Part shown: positions 12,471-23,586 of the stretch, piece by piece
Layout: each line of letters opens with the position of its first letter
How positions within the stretch are numbered: position 1 is the first letter of the stretch
Origin: Chara braunii
Taxonomy: Eukaryota > Streptophyta > Charophyceae > Charales > Characeae
Assembly: GCA_003427395.1 (NCBI GenBank)
Contig: BFEA01000003.1
Span: 93,163-157,162, forward strand
Direction of reading: 5' to 3'
Length of the DNA: 64,000 nt
Position numbers and translations under genes: made by a program
Notes under the pieces: generated by a model
Databases searched by the model: none
Told to the model about the DNA's origin: nothing
What the model saw: the letters and a program-made list of their open reading frames with translations, nothing else

Positions 12471-13264
12471 CACTTTGTCAAATGTCCAAGTTAATCTTTC
12501 AAAGAATAATCGAGTGAAGATGATTTATAGATCAATCACATGTTGTAGATCTTTCCCCATTTTCACTTCCTCCTCTCTCCCTCTTTCGCCACACCGCCCT
12601 GGGCATAGCAACCCGCTTGTTTTGCTTTGCATGTCTATTCCCTATGACCATTCTATGTGTGCTCGGTGTTCTGCCTTCCTATTGTCAGGATTGCGTGTGG
12701 GAAGCCTGTTGTATCTCATGCCTAGCCATAGTCTGAAATCATCCCACTGCCCGGCTGCAACCCACACCTCTTTAGTGCCCGTGGAGCCGTGCTGCGTCCC
12801 CAGCTGCATGCGGCCACCGCATACTACGCTGGCTTTCCGCTATGTGTGTCTAGGGCGCCCCAATGTCCGGCTGCGGACTTATACTCCAGGTGCCCGGAGT
12901 GCCCGTCTGTCTGTTCCTTCCTCCCCTCTTCTCCTTTCAGCACCCTCGGCGGCAAAACTGATGAGATCACCGCAATCCAGACACTTCAGCGGACCATTCA
13001 ATCGGTAGGAGTCACGGTTGGTGTGTACCAAGGCAGGAACGTAATCAATAAGAACTGACTACTCATTTGCAAGGAATATGAGCGGGAAGATATGTAGAAA
13101 GTCAAGTTACGAAATGATCGAAATCACACAGATATCCAAGCATTTGTGTATAAGCAGAGAGCACAAAACGCACCGACTTTTTACCCAATAAGGGCGGTAC
13201 ATGGAACTCATGACGCAATGTTCAAGCCTTCAGACCGCACCAGTACAGTACTCAATGTTGTTTC

Positions 13265-13775
13265 TAATGTTTGACTCTCTCCCCGCCTCTTTTCTACCTT
13301 CTTCTGTTTAAATCTTATTAATTTGTCCTTTATCTGTCTGACCGTCTGACTGTTGTAGTTCATACCTCTCTCCGACCGTTTGCCTGTGCCTGTTTTGTTT
13401 TTAGTGGTCTGTTGTATGTCAGCACTTGTCCATCTGTCTGTCTGTTCGACTTCTGTTGATTTGACTGTCCGACAGTATCTGTCAGTTTGTATAGTTACAT
13501 GTGTCTGTATATTGGTGTTGTATCTGTCTGTCTGAGTCGCTGCCTGTATGTCAGCTTTGCCTGTATATCAATTTGTGTGTGTGTCTTTACGTATGTCTTA
13601 TCTGTTTTGTTTGTCTATTGCGGTCCGTTTGTCTTTCTATTTTGGTTGTCTGTCCTTTGTCTTGTTTGTCTGTTTGTCTATCTCAGACTGCATGTCAGTC
13701 TTCTCCTTCCTCTTCCTTTTTTTTTCTTCTCCTTTTTTTCTCATCCTTTCTTACTCTCTCTGTCCCTTTCTAGCA
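13265..13775. repeat. Cryptic TGTC/TCTG-rich simple sequence
   Basis: A long stretch dominated by diverged TGTC and CTGT tetranucleotides passes into CT-rich sequence near 13700. The Cys/Leu/Val-rich hydrophobic frames over it follow from that composition. Confidence 0.7.
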
Positions 13776-14258
13776 GCAGTCCCTGCCCCAGTCTGTCCTA
13801 GTCCAGTCAAGCAAGCACTGCATGGGACTGTGGGCACTTCGCGCATGGAAAAGGGTCAGACCAACGAGCTGCAGAAGTATAAATCAAGAGGCAGCGCCCA
13901 ACCATTCATCCATTCCTGCGTGAGTCATCCGGAAGTGCTGCGACAGGGACCTGTGCGAAGTGGGCAAGAAGAAGCAGCCTGGCCATGGCGTCAGGATAGC
14001 AGTGTCATATCTGCCACAACCGTAGTTAGAGCTCAGTGTGTGTGTGTGTGAGCGTTTAGAGAAACGCGCGTGGGATATCCAGGGTGATCCACTGCATGCG
14101 ATAAGAGAGTTGTACGGGCGTTATATCGCCATAGCTTATTGGAAGTGAACTGGTATCTGGGTTGCCATATCTCTGAGTTTTGAGTAGGTGCATGTCGTCA
14201 TTTTGCTGCGCTACTGCTTGTATTCATGTAAAGTGTGAATGAAAGCAAGTCTGATTTC

Positions 14259-14314
14259 TACTACTACTACTACTACTACTATTACTGCTACTACTACTAC
14301 TACTACTATTACTG

Positions 14315-14347
<33 letters not shown>

Positions 14348-14360
14348 ATAATAATAATAA
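14259..14360. repeat. (TAC)n microsatellite
   Basis: Runs of TAC interrupted twice by TATTACTGC, ending in AATAATAAT. Confidence 0.95.
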
Positions 14361-15136
14361 GCAAAGAGGACGATCAGCAGCGAACTTCAGCAATCAAACA
14401 GCCTCATATACACAAGACCAGATAATTGTGCCCTCGAACCAACAACAGAATTGCCTCACGATGTTTACCAAATAAGAAGACACCAAATGTCCTTAATTGA
14501 CAATGGTGGTAAGGTCTCATCATCATCCTCTATGAAGAACCAATGTTGATATCCTATCCAGCGCTCGGCGCCCAGACTACAAATGGAAGGTCCTATCTAG
14601 CCCATAGTACCATGCCTAATGATGACGTCAACAGCTTTCCGGAAGTACGAGCGTACAGCGACCAATGTCGCACGCTTCCAGCACCAGGTATGTCTCTCGC
14701 CTCTTTCAAAACCTCGTTCCCCAACTCACGGATGACACTCGCACCTAAGGAACACCATTGCTTCATCTCCTTCCATCATACAGCAACGCAGCTCGGATAT
14801 GTCAGTGGCTGCCTGCTTAGTCAATGCGGGTCTGTCCACTATACTTGTTTGTCTCTGTTTTCCCTGTCTGTTTGTGTGTCTTGTCCTCCTCTTATCAGTT
14901 CCTCCTTCTCTTTCTTCTCCCTCTTGTTCCTCTTCCTCTTCGATCGTGACTTTCTTCCTCTTCTTCTTCTTCGTCGTCGTCTGCTCGACCCTGCATTTTT
15001 CTCCTTTCGATCCTCCTCTGTACTTTGCTTTTAGCAGTCACACAAAATTCGACCCATGTCTTTTGTGATCACAGCGACTGGCTCCGTACGAAAAGAAAAT
15101 CATGACCAAAACGATGATTTTGCGAGAAAAGAGATC

Positions 15137-15137
15137 N
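15137..15137. other. Single ambiguous base (N)
   Basis: One N lies in otherwise normal sequence just before an AAT-rich stretch. Confidence 0.99.
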
Positions 15138-15145
15138 AACTGGCG

Positions 15146-15340
15146 ACAACTCATAATTAATAATGATAATATAGCAATAATACTAACAATAATTTAATAA
15201 TAATAATAATAATCAATAGTCATAATAAAGGTAATAATAATAATATAAGTAAAAATAATGATAGTACAATCGATGCATAAATGAATATATATATAAACTA
15301 TCAGAAAATAATAATAATAATAATAATAAATCGTTGTATA
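15146..15340. repeat. AAT/ATA-rich simple sequence
   Basis: Interrupted AAT units over about 190 bases. Confidence 0.85.
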
Positions 15341-15551
15341 ATCGAATGTATACAAACCATCTTTCTAATTTTCGGGGCAGAACAACATTGTCAGGTACGC
15401 ATTTCATCCCTCCGCCATCCTTGCTTATCCTCCTTCTTCTCTCATACATACATCTTTCCTCCTTCACACTTATTCAGAGGAATCTGCCCATCGATTCGTG
15501 GTTAAACTCATCGAATGGCAAGAGAAATAATCAAAGAAAATGTTAAAAGCA

Positions 15552-15566
15552 ATAATAATAATAACA

Positions 15567-15631
<65 letters not shown>

Positions 15632-15650
15632 CAATAATAATAATAATTAT
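15552..15650. repeat. (AAT)n microsatellite
   Basis: Nearly continuous AAT units, ending in A-rich sequence. Confidence 0.95.
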
Positions 15651-15841
15651 AAAAAAAAAAGGTAATTCATTACTTATATTCCACGAGGTGTTAAAACTTT
15701 GTCGTGTGTAGCCGAGGGTATGGAGGGGGCTTATACCAACCGGCTTGATCATCTAGGCAGTCGGCGGCAATCGTGAGGAGTCATCGACGAACATCGTGCG
15801 AACGTCACGCCAGCGAGTCAATCTTGGTGAATGTCTCCTCT

Positions 15842-15940
15842 CTTACTCCCCTCTCTCTCTTTCTTTCTTCCTCTCTCTCTCACTCATACTCATACACACG
15901 CACACACACACACATACACACACACACAATACACATAGAT
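15842..15940. repeat. CT then CA microsatellite
   Basis: CTCTCT-rich sequence is followed by ACACAC-rich sequence shortly before the second long repeat block. Confidence 0.85.
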
Positions 15941-17342
15941 AGTGTTGCACCTTCACTTAGTTTAAGGGTAGATTCACTCGTTTTTGCTTGTCCATTGATA
16001 GGAGTAGCATGAGTATAGTCGGGGGTTGGAGACTTACCTGTTGGCCGGCGTATTGCTCCCTACAATACTCCCAATATAAACGGAACGTGCCGTTGTGAGT
16101 GTGGTCACGAAGACAACACCACAACAAAGTCGAAATCGCTCTCCCCGAAGCCACGGGATGAGGGTGCCGAAGCTGAGAGCCGGTGACGGGCACCTTTTTC
16201 CATCACCTGCACGCTCGGTATGTCGTCTTCTCCGACAGCCTGGCCAGGTGAATGTGCTCTCCCTCTCTCTTTTTTTCTCCTCCCTCCTCTCCTTCTTCTT
16301 CTTCCTCTTCTTCTCCTTCTTCCTTCTTCTTCTTCTCCTCCTTCTTCCTCATCCTCCTCTTCTCCCTCTTCCTTCGTCTTCTCCTCCTTCTTCCTTCTCC
16401 TCCTCTTCTCCTTCTTCCTTCTTCTTCTCCTCCTTTCTCTCCTTCTCCTTCTTGCACGCCGTCTTCTTCACTTACGAGCCCGTATCTTCCCTGCACACCT
16501 TTTCTGTCAGCCTATGCTTCCCCCGCCCGGCTCCTCCTTGGCTACGTTCGGAGTCCCCGTCGCTCTATCGTGCTTCTCGTGCGCAGTCTATCCCTAATCG
16601 CACTACCTCCGCGTGGCAGCATACCTTTTCCATTGCGATCACCTTCCCTTCGCTTTCTCGTTCTTTCTTCCCTCCCACTCGTACTCCTCGTCCTTCTCTC
16701 TTGTGCGCTACCTTCTTCCACCCGGTCATCTTCTTCGCTTCGAGCGTTTCCACCTCTGCTTCCTCGTGCTTTTCTTCTTTCTTGCCTTGGCCGCGGTATC
16801 CTATTCCATCTCCTCCTCGCAGATCTGCTCCCTCACGCTATCTCTCCCCGCTCCTCGACAACTGACTTCGTTGGCTTTGCCAGGTGTTTCAAGGCGCCCC
16901 GCCAGCACCAACAAGCTCTTGATTGTCGGGTAGCTAAGCAGTAAGGGCTCGAACGAATCTGCCATCGATGGCAGGTTAGATTCGTTCGAGTAAGTTTTGT
17001 TAAACGAGGTAAGCAAACTCTAACTAAAGGTAAGCAAAAAAAATAAAAAGGAAAAAGGTGAGAAATAAATCTAACCATTAATTTAGAAAATGAAAACTAA
17101 ACCTAACCACTACTTTCCCCGTGGAGCCACCTATCGGGTCCGAGGTGTAGGCTCAACCAACCTCTAACTAACCCCCGACACGGAGGTCGTGGGTTCGAGT
17201 CCCGACTGCCCGAGTACTGGTGAAAGAGTTGTCGAGCTCCTTTACAAAAGGAGCTAGCTTAGGGTTTGGGTGGACTCGTTCCCTACACCCATTGCTTGAC
17301 AGTCCACACCCTAAACCTACTGAGCTAACTCCTACTCGAGAG

Positions 17343-17708
17343 GCGGTTAATGGAAGGCCCAAAATTGGCGAATTTTTCACCGAAACTGTCATATTTCCCT
17401 GAATTTTTACTCTTTTCTCAGTTTTTCTTTTTGCCTATTATATATGTGCTTTAGGGTATATCTGTATTCAGTTTCGCTGTATTTCAAACAATAACAAAAA
17501 ACTTAGCAAAAAGTTTCGGCGAACTCTGAAAGTCGCTCCGAATAGGGATTTATAGTACTCTTGAGTTTATTTTTTTGGTTTTTTTTTGCCTGATTTGTTT
17601 TTTGATATTTGTATTATGACCCTGCATAGTTTGTACGCAAAAGTTTTGACAACATTGCTTGTAGCGACGCGGCGAAAAACCCCGAATTTTTGGCCGTCCA
17701 TTAACCGC
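17343..17708. mobile_element. MITE-like element with ~40-bp inverted termini
   Basis: The left end (17343-17383) starts GCGGTTAATGGAAGGCCC. The reverse complement of the right end (17669-17708) starts GCGGTTAATGGACGGCC, and similarity continues for about 40 bases. The interior is AT-rich with no ORF. The element is absent from the paralogous block, where 1284-1337 occupies the site. That supports a mobile insertion, possibly with a local deletion. No clean target-site duplication is seen (flanks CTCGAGAG and TAGTGGCC). Confidence 0.75.
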
Positions 17709-18151
17709 TAGTGGCCCATTTCTAAGTCTGTGTGTGTGTGCACGCTAGCCGGTCTGCGCGCCTGTCTGAGTACTTGTCGGCCTAAACGTGTGTGTGTGTA
17801 ACCCGCAAGGGTACTTGGTCGCCCGGAAGGCCCAAAGGGCGAGTACTTACCTATAGCCGCGTTATTAAGGGTTGCGGTGGAGGAAAACACACAAGCGGCG
17901 AAAAAAAAGACGGGCAACACTTAGCAGAAATATACTCAAGTATCAGGTAGGACGGTACCTTACCAGTAGAGGTAGATGTGCCGGGTACTCGGGATTGGGC
18001 AGAAGAAGATAAAAATTTGCATTTTTAGAGGCCCGGTATCGGTAGATAGACGGATACCAGTTCAAGTAGCCTTAGTCCAGGCCCTATGCGGAAGATATCA
18101 GAGCTTTCAACGGTGTCTGTTGTAGCCGTTTGATCCTTTAACGGCTTTAGA

Positions 18152-18412
18152 TTGTGGTTGCCGCATTCCTTGCGACCTTTCTTGTTTTTCTACCAACCCT
18201 CCGACCCTAGCGGTCGGAGACTTTTAATTTCTATTAACTCCTTCCGGCTGTCGTATGCGTCGTATCACCTCATGTGGCTACCCGGAAACCTCGACCCCAT
18301 AGATCGAGAAGTTTTGCTTCATGGTGTCAAGCCAAAAAAGTTTCACTTTTTACTCCAGACCATCCTCGGCACGGTAACCGGCATCGATACTGTATCGAAT
18401 GCCAAATCATGA
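18152..18412 (+). CDS. Conserved 86-codon ORF in repeat (copy A')
   Basis: Counterpart of 1785-2045 with the same start, stop and length. Changes include C/F, T/S, K/R and D/N. No domain is recognised. Confidence 0.25.
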   Translation: MWLPHSLRPFLFFYQPSDPSGRRLLISINSFRLSYASYHLMWLPGNLDPIDREVLLHGVKPKKFHFLLQTILGTVTGIDTVSNAKS

Positions 18413-18440
18413 GCAAATACCCTTGTAAGGGTGTTTGCTC
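18411..18440. repeat. 30-bp palindrome, second copy
   Basis: Identical to the palindrome at 2044-2073 and also at the right end of the repeat block. Confidence 0.8.
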
Positions 18441-18506
18441 CGACAACGGCGACGATGAAGATCACGGCGGCGTCGAAGGTCTTCAGCGGCGATGGAGGGA
18501 GCAACT

Positions 18507-18519
18507 AGCTCCGATACCA
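18507..18519 (-). promoter_or_regulatory. tRNA-iMet primer-binding-site-like sequence
   Basis: On the - strand the sequence reads TGGTATCGGAGCT, one change from the usual plant retrotransposon site TGGTATCAGAGC. On its 5' side is TGTTACA plus one base, as expected at an LTR end. This suggests the 5' end of a - strand LTR element, whose LTR would be within 18521-18890 and whose interior would run into copy A'. Confidence 0.4.
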
Positions 18520-19006
18520 GTGTAACAGGCGCGAGGCTGGGGGAGAGAAGGAGAGCCGAGGGAGAGGAGAGAGAGAAGGAGAGAGTGAGAGCACGCACAT
18601 TCACATTCACTTACTCACATGAACGAGGGTCGGACGCAGACACAGTGGCAAGGATACAAAGTCGAAGTCTTGGATTCCGAATGTCGAAACCGAAGCAAGT
18701 CACACTGAGTACGAGTACAGCAGCTCAAAACTGGTACGAGATTGGGTCTCCGTTTTGTACGGGCACCGATATAAGTACCGGGTGTCCGATACAGTACCGG
18801 GGGCAAATCTGCAAAAGCCCCGGGGGCAGAACTGAAAAGTGTGATATTTGAAAGTGGCGCCCGAATTGCGGCACGGCGCCAGTTGTCCAAAATTCATGGT
18901 ACCAAAGGACGGGTTTGGAAAAAGGGTGTCAGGCCGAAAACGAGAAGCAGCGGAAACAACAAAAAAATGGACCAGGGATTGAGCCCTGGCGGAGTCCGTA
19001 ACAAAG
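18520..19006. other. Possible LTR remnant upstream of gypsy pol
   Basis: GA-rich then mixed sequence without an ORF of note, lying between two primer-binding-site-like motifs of opposite orientation. On + , TGGCGCCCGAATTGCGGCAC at 18851-18870 resembles TGGCGCC-type primer-binding sites, but the base before it does not end in CA. I cannot delimit an LTR because no second copy was recognised downstream. Confidence 0.3.
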
Positions 19007-19530
19007 ATGGTCAAAATTTGGACAGTTGATCATGTTCCATGGAATGATAGGCCGACCAAGTACGCCCTGAAAGAAGAAGCAGAGGTTGTAAAATATTTTG
19101 ACAAGAAGATTGATTCTAACGTTGTTGAACCTGCTGATGGACCGTATGCTAACCACTGGTTTTGTTTTTGGAAACCAGGGGGTGGATTGAGATGGATACA
19201 AAATTTTCAGAAGCTCAACTCTGTGACGGTACGTGATGCAGGTAGTCTTCCTAATGCTGATCTCCTCTCTGAATCCTTTGCTGGTTGATGCATTTATTCT
19301 CTAGTTGATTTATATTCTGGCTATGATTAGTTTCTCATTGATCCCACTAACCGGCCAATGACTGTCATGCACACGCCAAGAGGGCTCATTTAGATGTGCG
19401 TGGTACCTCAGGGTTTGACTAATGGTGTGACAGTGGTTCAAAGGGATATGATCCAAGTCATGCAAGATATTTCTCCTGAAATAACCAACCCTTATATTGA
19501 TGACAATCCTTTAAATAACCCCTTGTAAGG
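19007..19530 (+). pseudogene. Ty3/gypsy reverse transcriptase, N-terminal half (broken)
   Basis: Reverse transcriptase of an LTR retrotransposon, copying element RNA into DNA. An open stretch (19007-19288) carries the finger region, with EPADGPYANHWFCFWKP then LRWIQNFQKLNSVTVRDAG. The palm follows in another frame: VDLYSGYD with a catalytic Asp, MHTPRGL, VPQG, and the active-site box PYIDD near 19491-19505. In-frame stops fall where Gln is expected (TAG for CAG after GYD) and after RGLI, with at least one frameshift near 19288. No gag or protease precedes it, so the element is truncated as well as decayed. Confidence 0.85.
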
Positions 19531-19539
19531 GATGAGACT

Positions 19540-19965
19540 TTGGTCATGGGTGGAATCAGAAAGTTTGTCTGGGAACACGCTGAAGGGGTAAAGATGGTCC
19601 TAGAGAGACTTCAAAAATATAACATGACTGCCAGTGGACCAAAGTCCCTTCTCTTTCAGCCAGAAGTAATCATCCTAGGCTTCAGATGTTTCTCCAAGGG
19701 TAGGAGTCCTGACCCCAAAAAAATAGATAAGTCCTTAAACTGGCCTTTACCACTCAAGAGAGTGACAGAGGTCAGAAGCTTCTTGGATGTCTGTGGATTC
19801 TGGAGGATTTTTATTCCTCATTTTGCTACCCTTGCAGAGCCTCTGAGGGAGATGGTAAGGCAAGGGGCTAATTTAGCATGGACTGGGAAAAGACAAGCTG
19901 CTGCAGAAACTCTACAGGAGAAATTAAAAAGATGGGGGTGTAGTGCTGGGAGTGCCTTTTTATGA
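19540..19965 (+). pseudogene. Ty3/gypsy RT thumb and connection
   Basis: Continues the pol gene after the YIDD region. It includes KFVWEHAEGVKMVLERLQKY, the SGPKS and ILGF motifs, then the DPKKIDK...WPLP segment and VRSFLDVCGFWRIFIPHFA. These are typical of the end of the RT and the RT/RNase H connection. A frameshift at about 19945 moves the reading into the next segment. Confidence 0.85.
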
Positions 19966-20340
19966 TGATGAGGAAGCGAGGCCTTTCATCATTGAGGCTG
20001 ATGGAGGACCAGTTGCTCTGGGCGGTGTGCTCATTCAGAAAGATGAAAATGGGAAAGAGAGACCTCTGAGATTTGATAGCAGGACTCTTAATTCTACAGA
20101 AAGAGGTTATACCCAATTTAGAAAAGAGCTGTTGGCGATTATCTATAGCCTCAGGTGCTTCAGACACTATGTATTAGGGAGGAGATTCATCTTGAGGACT
20201 GATGCATCTGCTGTGATTGGTGTCATTAAGAAGCACCAACAAGTAGATCCAATAGTCAGCAGGTGGATTGCCTTCATCTGGACTTTTGATTTTAAGCTGG
20301 AAAAGATTCCTACTTAGAAGAACAGGGCAGATGGCCTGAA
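19943..20340 (+). pseudogene. Ty3/gypsy RNase H domain
   Basis: RNase H removes the RNA strand during reverse transcription. Visible motifs are IIEADGGPVALGGVLIQ (first Asp), RKELLAIIYSLR (Glu) and ILRTDASAV (second Asp), so the main catalytic acids are kept. A TAG stop after LEKIPT (20315-20317) interrupts the usual KNRADGLNRIEW stretch, which continues downstream. Confidence 0.85.
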
Positions 20341-20797
20341 CCGGATTGAATGGAGAAAAGATGAAGAAAAATATGTAAACGGAACGATTGAGGAATCTGC
20401 CTATGTAGATAATTTTCTGAATGAAAAGGATGATGAGGATTATGAAGTGCCACGCTCCTATAAGTGGAGTTTGTGGCCTGAAGAGAGAAACAGTTGGGGA
20501 GAGATCCATAATGCCTATGTTTATGAGTCGATTGTTGGGAAAGAAGAAGAGGATGAGTCAAATGATTGGTATGCTAGAATTAAAGCAGCAGCAGTGGCTG
20601 CTCATGAAATAGGGGGAAACTCTGGTTCAAAGGAAGAAGAGGAAGGTGAAAAGAAGGAGGAATATATATTTTTTATTTCTGAAGAATACGACGAAAGTTA
20701 TCAAGAGATTGGTAAGAAGATGGAAAGAGAACAGCTAAAGGAATATTATTGTAAAAATTCAAGGAAGAAGTTCAGACTAAAAAGATGACATCTCTTT
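20341..20797 (+). pseudogene. Ty3/gypsy RNase H-integrase linker
   Basis: In-frame sequence follows the RNase H domain: an acidic Glu/Asp/Lys-rich stretch (20447-20788) ending KKFRLKR. It is the poorly conserved spacer between RNase H and integrase. A TGA at 20786-20788 interrupts before the HLFVDGKGGLPPLRVV segment that leads into the integrase. Confidence 0.65.
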
Positions 20798-21562
20798 GTG
20801 GATGGTAAGGGAGGACTACCTCCACTAAGAGTGGTCTGCGGAAAAGAGAAACAATTAAAGATAATTGTTGCTCTACATGAGGGGGTTGCAGGTGGTCACA
20901 AGGCTGCTGAGGCAACCTACTCTAAGACTGTTAAACTCTACTTCTGGCCTGACATGAGAGACATGATTTTCAGATTTTATAAATCATATGTGTTATGTCA
21001 GAAGAGGTCTACTAAAAGAATGATTGAACCTTTATTTCCTACTATTTTGGTAGAGCCAGGCAGCAGAGTTCATTTAGATCTCATCACCATGTCATTAGGC
21101 AAGGGCGGGATGAGATATATATTGAACACGAGAGATAATTTCTCTGAATATGTTGAGGCAAAAACTCTGAAAAGGAAGACCGTCGAGCAAGTGGCTGACT
21201 GGATAGAAGAAGAGTATCCCAGGTATCCTTTCATCAGAGAGTTTGTCTCAGACAGAGGATCAGAGTTTATAAATGAGATTGTAAGAAGCACCACTCTCAG
21301 ATTTGGTGTTACAATTCGGTATGTGACTACTTATCATTCTCAAGCGAATGCACCTGTTGAAAGAGGTCACAAAACTTTGAAAGACTCATTGGCCAAGTGG
21401 TGTAAAGGAAATCTCAGCAACTGGCCAAAAGTATTAAGAGTTGTTGTCTATGGTGACAATACAACAGTCAAGAGGACTACTGGCTATGCTTCATTTACTC
21501 TGTGGTATGGTCGATATGCTACATTGCCTATTGTGAACATAGTTAAGACGTGGTCAAGTTAA
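20798..21562 (+). pseudogene. Ty3/gypsy integrase (zinc finger and DDE core)
   Basis: Integrase inserts the cDNA into the host genome. The N-terminal HHCC finger is seen as LHEGVAGGH, with its cysteines in KSYVLCQ; the first Cys is replaced by Tyr. The DDE core is intact: VHLDLITM (Asp), EFVSDRGSEF (Asp) and QANAPVERGHK (Glu). At 254 codons this is the longest uninterrupted part of the element. A stop follows VKTWSS at 21560. Confidence 0.85.
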
Positions 21563-21990
21563 GAAAGTGACAGAGACTATTCTATTTCAGAGCTTCTCCA
21601 GATCAGAATGGGGCAAATATCAGAAGTTGATCAGGTAGTGGTGGATGCTGCAGAGAGAATGACATCCAACAGATTATCATATCAAGAGAGATGAAACAAT
21701 AAAAGATATATAAGGAGAAACTGAAAGTTTGTGATGTTGTCCTCCTATTCGACAGTTCTCTTGAGACTCAATGGACGAAATGATTGGAGTCCAGATGGCT
21801 TGGTCCTTACAGAATCACATGAGAAGCAGAAGGCAAAGTTTATGAGATTTCATAGATGGATGGATCCAAGGTTCATGACATGGTATGAGGATCAAAACTT
21901 CGTAAGTTTATTTTCAGAGACCCTGATCTAATCCCTACAGTGACTTCAAAGAGAGGAAAGAAAGGTCAACCATTCAAGTGAGAGAATGGT
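21563..21990 (+). pseudogene. Ty3/gypsy integrase C-terminus with GPY/F module
   Basis: Fragments in different frames read VVLLFDSSLE, then WLGPYRIT (the GPY/F module that binds DNA), then SKLRKFIFRDPDLIPTV. Several stops and small indels separate them. No chromodomain was recognised. Confidence 0.7.
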
Positions 21991-22330
21991 TCCAGAGAAC
22001 TGAGAGGAGATTACAGTGAGACAATGAGATAGCAAGACTGAATTTTCAGCAGACTATGATCGTTTTTGCATGGTCAATCCAGCATTTCAATTTTTCAGCA
22101 TGTCAGTTAATTTTCTGTTTCAGCAAGCGACAAACTTAATGAGACTATATCTTTGATGCATGGTTACAGTCGATCCATAAGTGGCAAGCCCTTGAGAGTG
22201 AGAGAAATGACAGTGAGATACAGTTTTCGTGAGTATTGACGCAGTGTCAAAGACTTGAGGAACTCATGGCTGTGGCACATCGAAAGATGTAATCAGTATT
22301 ATTCTTATGATAAAAAGAAAAGCATGATGA

Positions 22331-22525
22331 GCATAAAGAAGTTCAGTTCAATCTGATTAAGAGTTGTCAGCAGAGGGACTTCATATCTGTGACTAAGTTG
22401 TCCATCCAAGAAATTCAGATGAGGACAGGCATAAAGAAGTCCAACTTTACTTGACTGAGAGATGTCAGTAGAGGGGCTTCGTGTTTCTTAACTAAGTTGC
22501 CTGTCTTCACTCAGATGAGGGAAGA
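22331..22525. repeat. ~98-bp direct duplication
   Basis: Two diverged units start GCATAAAGAAGT (about 22331 and 22429) and share GAGNTGTCAG...ACTAAGTTG...CAGATGAGG. They lie downstream of the gypsy pol and are probably part of its 3' non-coding region. Confidence 0.7.
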
Positions 22526-23586
22526 GACCTCTCTGAGATCAGCATTTCAGTACTTCCTTGGGACTGACGGGACGTCTCTTGGAAAAGAAATTCCCAGCTG
22601 AGGGAAGGGACCTCTCTGGGGCCAACACTAAGCATCCTTCTTGAAACTGAAGGGAGGTCTCCTGCGGGGGCTTGGTGTTGGTTATCATGTTGTTGTTCAG
22701 TGCCTCTTGAGACTGAAATGACGTATCTTGAGAAATGTTTGTCCTGTTATGGGGCATTGGCAGTCTGCTTGTGGGTTATAGTATGCTTGCTTAATTGTCT
22801 GTGCCTGAGATCTTTTTCTCTAACCTAAAGATGCGTTGATTGTTGGGGCCAGCCAGAGCCTTACCGCAGTAGGTTGCAATCTGGTGGGGTCAGCAGGTCC
22901 CCGACGCGAGTGTCGAATTCCGTAGTCGACTGAGGCTAAGACTCCGGGGGTCTGGCCTGTGAGGTCGAAAGGAATCGGCTGGAACCCTACCGTAGTCAGA
23001 GGATGCAATCCAGTGAGGTTCGCCAGAGCCTGGAACAGTGGTTAGACCGGGTCCCACGTTCAAAATTTTGGGCGGGGCATCCAACGCCCTAGGCCAAAAA
23101 CTGGTAGGTGAGCCGGTCCCCAACCGCAGTGGTCAAATCCGGGTTCGGGACAGTTTGACTGACGGGAGGTCTATTGTCACAGGGTGACCAGACTCGCTAT
23201 AGTCTGGGTGTCCTGGCGAGAGTGCGAAAGGGCTGCCACACTCGAGTAGTGGGTATGCTGGTCCTGACCTGGAGGCAGGTCAAAGGGGCTGTCAAGACAA
23301 ATGGTCTGACTAGTCCTGGCCTGAGGCGGGCCGAATGAGGTATGTCAGACTGACCTCCAGGTCAGTCATTCCTGGCCAGTGGTGGTCCAAAACCAAGGCA
23401 ATCAATAACTCTTGGGTGTGAAAAATTATCTTGTTGTGTTTATTGTTTTATTATTTTTATTATTTTATTAATTAATTTTATTCTGGGTTTTATTTTGTTT
23501 ACCTGTTGCTTTGATGATAATTGTCGGGGGGCCTGCTTGCTGGGGCATAGTCTGTTGTCTGTGGAACTTATTGTATTGCAGATTTT
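22526..23586. other. Non-coding, GGTC/CAGG-rich sequence
   Basis: No gene is supported. From about 22840 to 23400 there are many short degenerate repeats of GGTC, CCGGGT and TGACC types, then an AT-rich stretch. This may be the 3' region or LTR of the gypsy element, but no matching 5' copy was seen. Confidence 0.35.

Larger units (their letters stand above)
16086..18445 (+). repeat. Long repeat, copy A' (possible LTR)
   Basis: This matches 1-2078 from CGTGCCGTTG to TTTGCTCCGACA. It differs by small indels in the polypyrimidine tract, one instead of two 66-bp units, and a 366-bp TIR element in place of a 54-base TATA-containing stretch. The sequences diverge abruptly after CCGACA, which fixes the right boundary. 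Confidence 0.75.

Noticed and set aside
12325-13008. 227-codon frame with poly-Asn
   Set aside because: The N-terminal part is an AAT microsatellite and the rest has no family signature or conservation evidence.
13487-14051. Hydrophobic Cys/Leu/Val-rich frames suggestive of a membrane protein
   Set aside because: Produced by TGTC/CTGT-rich cryptic repeats; three overlapping frames look alike.
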